Assembly (NCBI GenBank): GCA_013362805.1
Contig: JABFVL010000003.1
Span: 1 to 54,272, forward strand
DNA length: 54,272 bases
DNA from: Mycobacteriales bacterium
Lineage (GTDB): Bacteria; Actinomycetota; Actinomycetes; Mycobacteriales; QHCE01
Reading direction: 5' to 3'
Part shown: piece by piece, positions 50,101 through 54,272 of the stretch
Layout: each line of letters starts with the position of its first letter
Position numbering within the stretch: position 1 is the first letter of the stretch
Translations under genes and position numbers: made by a program
Notes under the pieces: model-generated
Told to the model about the DNA's origin: nothing
What the model saw: only the letters and a program-made list of their open reading frames with translations
The model's database searches: none

Positions 50101-51558
50101 ATGGCAGAGGTAGTTGTCGTCGGCGGCGGGCCGGTTGGGATGTTGCTCGCCGCCGAATTAGCGCTTCACAACATCGACACCGTGGTGCTGGAAAAGCTGC
50201 CGCGCCCCGACAAAATGCCAAAAGCAGCCAACATGCACGCCCGTACCGCCCAGACCATGCACCGTCGCGGACTACTTGAGCAAGTCAGCAGACCAGCCCG
50301 ATGGGTGAAAAGTGAAGCTTTCCACTTCGGCGGAATTTTTGGGCTCGACATCAAAGCCGTCGTCGATGAAGGCCCACCTATTGTCAACAGCCCGCAAAAC
50401 ATCGCTGAGCAAGTGTTCGCAGATCGCGCCGAACAACTTGGCGCCATCATCAAACGCGGACACACGGTGAGTGACGTTCGCCAAGACGCCGACCAGGTAT
50501 GCCTCACCGTGGAGGGGCCAGAGGGTCCTTACGAATTGACAGCTTCCTACGTCGTGGCCGCCGATGGCTCACACAGCGTGGTTCGCATCGCCGCCGACAT
50601 CGACTTTGTGGGCACCGGCCCCAGCGTCGCCGCGCTCAGTGGACAGGTTCGACTTACCGAAGCGGGCACCGCCCCTTCCGGATGGCACCGCACCCCGCGA
50701 GGCTGGCTGATGATGTGGGTAAACCCGTTCGGACACAGCCGCATCAGCACATATGACTTTCGCGGGCCACATGTTGACCGGCACGCCCCCGTCACGTTGG
50801 CGGAGTTTCAAGAAATGGTCGAGCACATCGCCGGGCGGCCTATTCCGATGAGCGAGGGCCGCAACCTGGGCCGTTACAGCGATACCGCTAAACAGGCCGC
50901 GCAATACCGCAAAGGACGCATATTCGTGGCCGGCGATGCCGCGCATAGTCACTTTCCGTGGGGCGGGCAGGGCTTGAACACTGGACTGCAAGACGCGGTC
51001 AACCTGGGCTGGAAGCTCGCGGGTGCGGTTCAAGGCTGGGCACCAGCTGAGCTGCTCGATACCTATCACACCGAGCGGCACCCAGTGGCCGCGCGAGTCA
51101 TTTGGAACGTGCGAGCCCAGAACGCGCTGGCCAACCCTGATCCACGCATGGATCCATTGCGTGAGCTATTCGGTGAATTGATGAAGCTGGACCAGGTGAA
51201 TGACTATCTAGCCACCATGCTCAGCGGAGTGAACATTCGCTATGAGCTCGGGAAGGGGCAGATGGTCGGTGAGTTCGCACCCGATCAGAAACTACACACT
51301 CCCGCTGGCATTGTGACGATCGCCGAACTTTTGCACGACGGCAAGGCGGTACTGATCGATTTCACCGACGCTGGGCACCTCTTCGAGGCCACCGCCCCAT
51401 GGCTGGATCGGGTGATCGCCACTCACGCCACCGCAATATCAACGCTGCCAAATGGGATGCTCATCCGACCAGATGGCTATGTGGTTTGGACCGGCGACGA
51501 GCGAAATTCGCTGCTCGCGGCATTGCGGCAGTGGTTCGGGGAGGGGCATGCTCAATGA
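50101..51558 (+). CDS. FAD-dependent aromatic monooxygenase (PheA/Rox-like)
   Basis: A 485-residue class A flavin monooxygenase. FAD-binding N-terminus VVVVGGGPVGMLLAAELALH; DG motif YVVAADGSHSVVR near residue 160; GD motif GRIFVAGDAAHSHFPWGGQG near 275 with NTGLQDAVNLGWKLAGAVQG. A C-terminal thioredoxin-like domain follows. It uses NADPH and O2 to hydroxylate an aromatic substrate; rifampicin monooxygenase belongs to the same group, but the substrate here is unknown. GAGG lies 10 nt before the ATG. A hairpin spans its stop codon. Confidence 0.93.
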   Translation: MAEVVVVGGGPVGMLLAAELALHNIDTVVLEKLPRPDKMPKAANMHARTAQTMHRRGLLEQVSRPARWVKSEAFHFGGIFGLDIKAVVDEGPPIVNSPQNIAEQVFADRAEQLGAIIKRGHTVSDVRQDADQVCLTVEGPEGPYELTASYVVAADGSHSVVRIAADIDFVGTGPSVAALSGQVRLTEAGTAPSGWHRTPRGWLMMWVNPFGHSRISTYDFRGPHVDRHAPVTLAEFQEMVEHIAGRPIPMSEGRNLGRYSDTAKQAAQYRKGRIFVAGDAAHSHFPWGGQGLNTGLQDAVNLGWKLAGAVQGWAPAELLDTYHTERHPVAARVIWNVRAQNALANPDPRMDPLRELFGELMKLDQVNDYLATMLSGVNIRYELGKGQMVGEFAPDQKLHTPAGIVTIAELLHDGKAVLIDFTDAGHLFEATAPWLDRVIATHATAISTLPNGMLIRPDGYVVWTGDERNSLLAALRQWFGEGHAQ

Positions 51559-51572
51559 GGCCTGCCCCTCCC
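51539..51572. terminator. Bidirectional hairpin over the monooxygenase stop codon
   Basis: GGGAGGGGCA (51539-51548) pairs perfectly with TGCCCCTCCC (51563-51572); the 14-nt loop contains the stop codon. The convergent catalase gene ends 8 nt further on, so the hairpin can end both transcripts. Confidence 0.6.
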
Positions 51573-51579
51573 ACCGCCA

Positions 51580-53019
51580 CTATTTCAACTCAGCGACTGC
51601 TGCTTCTAGGCGTTTGCCGTAGTCCTCATCGGCGTGCCGAAAGTTACTAATCGCCCGTTCGATGATGTCGTCGCGAGAGACTTGGCTGAGCGATCCAGCG
51701 ATGTTCGCGATGAGACGCTGCTTTTCGTCCTCACTCATCAATCGGTACAGATTGCCGGCTTGCACGAAGTCGTTGTCTTCGGCGTGAATTGGCGCCTCAT
51801 GGTTACCCGTTTCGCCCGCAACGATGGTGCTTCCCCATAGCGGACGATCGGTTTGGGCCGGCCCACCAAAGCTGTTGGGCTCGTAGTTCTTAGCGCGACC
51901 GTGGCGCCCGTCGTATCCGATTCCATCGCGGTGGTTGTTGTTCGCTTCGGTGGCGTGCGGACGGTTAACGGGGAGCTGATCTGCGTTCACGCCCACGCGG
52001 TATCGGTGTGCGTCGGCATACGCGAAGAGCCGACCCTGCAACATTTTGTCTGGTGATGGCCCAATGCCTGGCACGAAATGCGCGGGGCTGAACACGGCTT
52101 GTTCTACTTCGGCGAAGATGTTGTCGGGGTTACGGTTCAACTCCAACGTTCCCACTTCTTGCAATGGGTAGTCGGCATGCGGCCACACTTTGGTGAGGTC
52201 GAAGGGGTTGAATCGATAGGTCGCGGCGTCGCTGGCTGGCATCAGTTGCACATAGAGCGTCCAACTCGGATAGTCACCATTTTCGATAGCTTCCCTCAGG
52301 TCACGCTGATGTGCGTCTGGGTCTTGCCCGGCCAATTCAGCCGCTTGTTCCGCTGGCAGGGTCTTGATGCCTTGGTTCGTGGTGAAGTGGTATTTCACCC
52401 AGAAGATTTCACCGGCCTCGTTCTGCCATTGGTAGGTATGAGAACCGAATCCGTGCATGTGCCGAAGGCTGGCTGGGATGCCGCGATCACCGAATAGCCA
52501 AGTGACTTGGTGGGTTGATTCTGGGGACAGGCTCCAGAAGTCCCACACGTTGTCCGGTTCTTGCGATCCGGTGTATGGGTCGCGCTTTTGCGTGTGGATA
52601 AAGTCCGGGAATTTGCTTGGATCTTTGATAAAGAACACCGGAGTGTTGTTGCCGACGAGGTCGTAATTGCCGTCTTCGGTGTAAAACTTGACGGCGAATC
52701 CACGTGGGTCGCGTACCGAATCCGCGGAGCCTAGGTTGCCAGCAACGGTAGAAAATCGCAAAAAAACTTCGGTGGTTTTTCCGATGGTGTTGAGGAACGC
52801 CGCACGGGTATATCCACTGAGGTCTGTGGTAACGGTGAAGGTGCCATAGGCACCGGCGCCACGGGCATGGACTACTCGCTCGGGAATGCGCTCGCGGTTG
52901 AAGTGAGCGAGCTTTTCGAGCAGATGTTGATCTTGGACTAGTAGGGGCCCGCCAGGGCCGGCTGTTTCGCTGTGTTGGTTGTTAGCTACGGGCGCACCGG
53001 TTTCGGTGGTGAGCTTCAT
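51580..53019 (-). CDS. katA: Haem catalase (clade 3)
   Basis: A 479-residue monofunctional catalase that breaks down hydrogen peroxide. Distal His51 lies in [20 protein letters not shown]. The Asn/Ser pocket is in [20 protein letters not shown]. The proximal haem ligand Tyr is in [14 protein letters not shown]. Also seen: [21 protein letters not shown] at 53019 ([10 protein letters not shown]) follows AAGGAG; a frame from 53064 adds 15 residues. It is divergent from a Fur-family regulator with a palindrome between. Confidence 0.97.
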   Translation of the reverse strand: MKLTTETGAPVANNQHSETAGPGGPLLVQDQHLLEKLAHFNRERIPERVVHARGAGAYGTFTVTTDLSGYTRAAFLNTIGKTTEVFLRFSTVAGNLGSADSVRDPRGFAVKFYTEDGNYDLVGNNTPVFFIKDPSKFPDFIHTQKRDPYTGSQEPDNVWDFWSLSPESTHQVTWLFGDRGIPASLRHMHGFGSHTYQWQNEAGEIFWVKYHFTTNQGIKTLPAEQAAELAGQDPDAHQRDLREAIENGDYPSWTLYVQLMPASDAATYRFNPFDLTKVWPHADYPLQEVGTLELNRNPDNIFAEVEQAVFSPAHFVPGIGPSPDKMLQGRLFAYADAHRYRVGVNADQLPVNRPHATEANNNHRDGIGYDGRHGRAKNYEPNSFGGPAQTDRPLWGSTIVAGETGNHEAPIHAEDNDFVQAGNLYRLMSEDEKQRLIANIAGSLSQVSRDDIIERAISNFRHADEDYGKRLEAAVAELK

Positions 53020-53056
53020 CAGCCGCTCCTTGAAGTTTGGTTGGCCCGACCCTAAC

Positions 53057-53071
53057 TTAGACAAGGTCTAA
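53057..53071. promoter_or_regulatory. Operator-like palindrome between catalase and fur-type gene
   Basis: TTAGAC-AAG-GTCTAA is a perfect 15-bp inverted repeat, followed by AT-rich DNA (AATTTAAAGT). It lies 38 nt upstream of the catalase ATG and 52 nt from the fur-type ATG. Fur/CatR-type peroxide regulators bind AT-rich inverted repeats in such positions, so binding by the adjacent regulator is likely. Confidence 0.68.
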
Positions 53072-53123
53072 ATTTAAAGTAGCCCCCAAACAAGAAATTC
53101 CTTGACGCTGATAACCTGCGACA

Positions 53124-53537
53124 ATGCCCGACCTACTCGACCGACTACGCGAACGCGACTGGCGACTTACCGCGCAACGCCGCGTTGTCACCGAGGTTCT
53201 GGGCGGCGAGCACGTTCACCTCACCGCGGATGAAATCCACGCGCTCGCCGCTCGCCGGCTCCCCGAAATTAGTCGCGCCACCGTGTACAACACCTTGAGC
53301 GAACTAGTCGCTCTCGGTGAAATCCGAGAAGTAAACACCGACGGTCGAGCGAAACGCTACGACCCCAACGCCCACCAAGCCCACCAACATTTGATCTGCA
53401 TCCAATGCGGCACCATCAAGGACGTACACCCCGAAGACAACCCGCTGAGCGCCCTTCCGCCAAGCGAGCGATTCGGGTTCGACATCTCGGATGTAGAAAT
53501 TACTTATCGCGGGCTATGCCCAAACTGCGCAAGCTAA
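53124..53537 (+). CDS. Fur-family (CatR/PerR-like) peroxide-sensing regulator
   Basis: A 137-residue Fur protein. The winged helix reads LRERDWRLTAQRRVVTEVLG then RRLPEISRATVYNTLSELVA. The dimer and metal region has AHQHLICIQCGTIKDVHPED with CxxC (CIQC) and a second pair CPNC at the C-terminal end, a structural zinc site. Pairing with a divergent catalase identifies it as a CatR/FurA-type repressor, which should be inactivated by peroxide. The ATG lacks a clear ribosome site. Confidence 0.92.
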   Translation: MPDLLDRLRERDWRLTAQRRVVTEVLGGEHVHLTADEIHALAARRLPEISRATVYNTLSELVALGEIREVNTDGRAKRYDPNAHQAHQHLICIQCGTIKDVHPEDNPLSALPPSERFGFDISDVEITYRGLCPNCAS

Positions 53538-53543
53538 CAAAAT

Positions 53544-53579
53544 TTCAGCTCGAGAGCCATTGCTGACTCTCGAGCTGAA
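53544..53579. terminator. Bidirectional terminator after the fur-type gene
   Basis: TTCAGCTCGAGAG (53544-53556) pairs perfectly over 13 bp with CTCTCGAGCTGAA (53567-53579), loop 10 nt. It lies 7 nt past the regulator's stop and 7 nt from the stop of the convergent secreted-protein gene. Confidence 0.82.
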
Positions 53580-53586
53580 GCGTTCA

Positions 53587-53994
53587 CTAGGTGCGCGTCA
53601 CGGTGAAGCAAGGCAACCCAATGCTGTCATATCCGTGACCGTTGTATCGCCAACCTTCCGCGCAAATCACCGCGCCTTCAGCAAATACCCGATCGACTTT
53701 CACCCAATCGCGATAGGTGCGAAAAGCGCCGACATATTCGGATTTGGTGTCCACGCTAAAACCAGGACCCCACACCCGAGCGTGATATGACGCGGGAATG
53801 TTTTGCGTCCATACCGCCACCTCAAGCGTGCCGATATACAACCCAGCATCACGCGAAATGATCGTGGTTTGGTGGTTGGACCACGATCCATCGGCTGACG
53901 CCGGATTGCTGGTGAGCAGCACCGCCAACGCGGCCGCGACCGCGACTCCCATCACCGCCATACTGCGAGCCATCGACTTAGCTACCGTGTACAT
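53587..53994 (-). CDS. Small secreted protein
   Basis: A 135-residue exported protein. The signal peptide is SMARSMAVMGVAVAAALAVL then LTSNPASADG, with a cut near ASA-D. The mature domain of about 100 residues is beta-rich and aromatic (YIGTLEVAVWTQNIPASYHA; FSVDTKSEYVGAFRTYRDWV) and has two Cys near the C-terminus that can form a disulfide. GAGAGG precedes the ATG. No family recognised. Confidence 0.75.
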   Translation of the reverse strand: MYTVAKSMARSMAVMGVAVAAALAVLLTSNPASADGSWSNHQTTIISRDAGLYIGTLEVAVWTQNIPASYHARVWGPGFSVDTKSEYVGAFRTYRDWVKVDRVFAEGAVICAEGWRYNGHGYDSIGLPCFTVTRT

Positions 53995-54109
53995 AGTTGC
54001 GTCCTCTCATCGTTAGCACTGCGCATTTCGGACAGTGCAGGTAATCAGGGCAACTATGACGTTATGCGGGCAGTCTCTACGTATCATCCGTAATTTGTGC
54101 CAGTTGGAC

Positions 54110-54272
54110 CTACGACTTCTCGCGGTTCGCCAAAGCAGCTATATCCCGGCTACCGAATACTCGCTTAGCCGAACCACGTTTTGCCACCACCAACATGGCC
54201 TGACCCACTTGCTCGGTAGTGATGAGCCGATCCGGGAAAAGCCGCCGAATCAGCGGAACCTGCGGAGCCGCC
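54110..54272 (-). CDS. C-terminus of an NAD(P)-binding epimerase-like protein
   Basis: The last 54 codons of a gene that continues past the window. The visible part reads AAPQVPLIRRLFPDRLITTE, then QVGQAMLVVAKRGSAKRVFG and SRDIAALANREKS. The TTEQ-GQAML-VA and K-V-SRDI-ALA pattern is that of the C-terminal end of YbjT/HTATIP2-like Rossmann proteins. Family call rests on this short piece only. Confidence 0.6.
   Translation of the reverse strand, partial: AAPQVPLIRRLFPDRLITTEQVGQAMLVVAKRGSAKRVFGSRDIAALANREKS

Overview
The window is chromosomal DNA from a high-GC Gram-positive bacterium (Actinomycetes), though less GC-rich than a typical Streptomyces. The evidence is the gene content: XRE/DUF5753, DUF397 and DUF6879 regulator sets, an ImuA'/ImuB/DnaE2 mutasome under an actinobacterial LexA box, a SigK/RskA/fasciclin/DipZ block like that of mycobacteria, a DnaQ-UvrC fusion, CsoR, and several mRNAs that look leaderless. 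I cannot name genus or species from sequence alone. I saw no rRNA, tRNA, complete IS element or CRISPR array.

Layout. 1-6.0 kb: an ECF42-type sigma gene (cut by the left edge) and its usual DGPF/YCII partner lie 4.7 kb apart. Between them are cutA and a graspetide (ATP-grasp RiPP) locus: TPR-type XRE regulator, small CxxC protein, 62-residue precursor, ATP-grasp ligase and PIMT-like methyltransferase. This trio has the architecture of aspartimidylated graspetides (fuscimiditide type). 6.1-10.6 kb: hrpA helicase and a GNAT gene. 10.6-13.6 kb: a regulatory island (DUF5753 regulator, DUF6879, a 68-residue protein, a second copy of the CxxC protein, DUF397, a 136-codon-frame unknown) bracketed by reciprocal fragments of the two flanking genes, as after single-crossover integration. 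13.6-19 kb: quinone oxidoreductase with divergent ArsR-type regulator, an FAD oxidoreductase, and two overlapping DUF21/CBS membrane proteins.

19.2-24.5 kb: the imuA'-imuB-dnaE2 mutagenesis operon with an SOS box over its promoter. 24.6-31.3 kb: small hydrophilic proteins, a class II glutamine amidotransferase, an AT-richer glycosyltransferase, an NmrA/TetR cassette that splits off a pseudogenised copy of the next GNAT gene, a membrane protein and a Nudix hydrolase. 31.4-35.7 kb: DnaQ-UvrC fusion, YdeI-like protein, apt, aldo/keto reductase. 35.8-40.3 kb: a secreted six-cysteine protein followed by sigK-rskA-fasciclin lipoprotein-dipZ; two matching promoters (CCAATC-N17-CGAAnn type) precede sigK and the fasciclin gene, which suggests autoregulated export and redox functions.

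40.4-54.3 kb: MFS exporter, a tiny Asp-rich DxDxDG repeat protein, SRPBCC-epimerase fusion, OsmC, a secreted VWA protein, a 761-residue protein I cannot assign, an orphan csoR followed by a decayed YdcZ-type transporter, a flavin monooxygenase, catalase with a divergent Fur-family regulator, a small secreted protein, and the C-terminus of an NAD(P)-binding epimerase-like protein.

The most interesting parts are the graspetide locus, the two paralogous CxxC small proteins each placed next to an XRE regulator and upstream of a short gene, the duplicated-junction island at 10.6-13.6 kb with its three-stem structured element, and the Asp-rich repeat protein.
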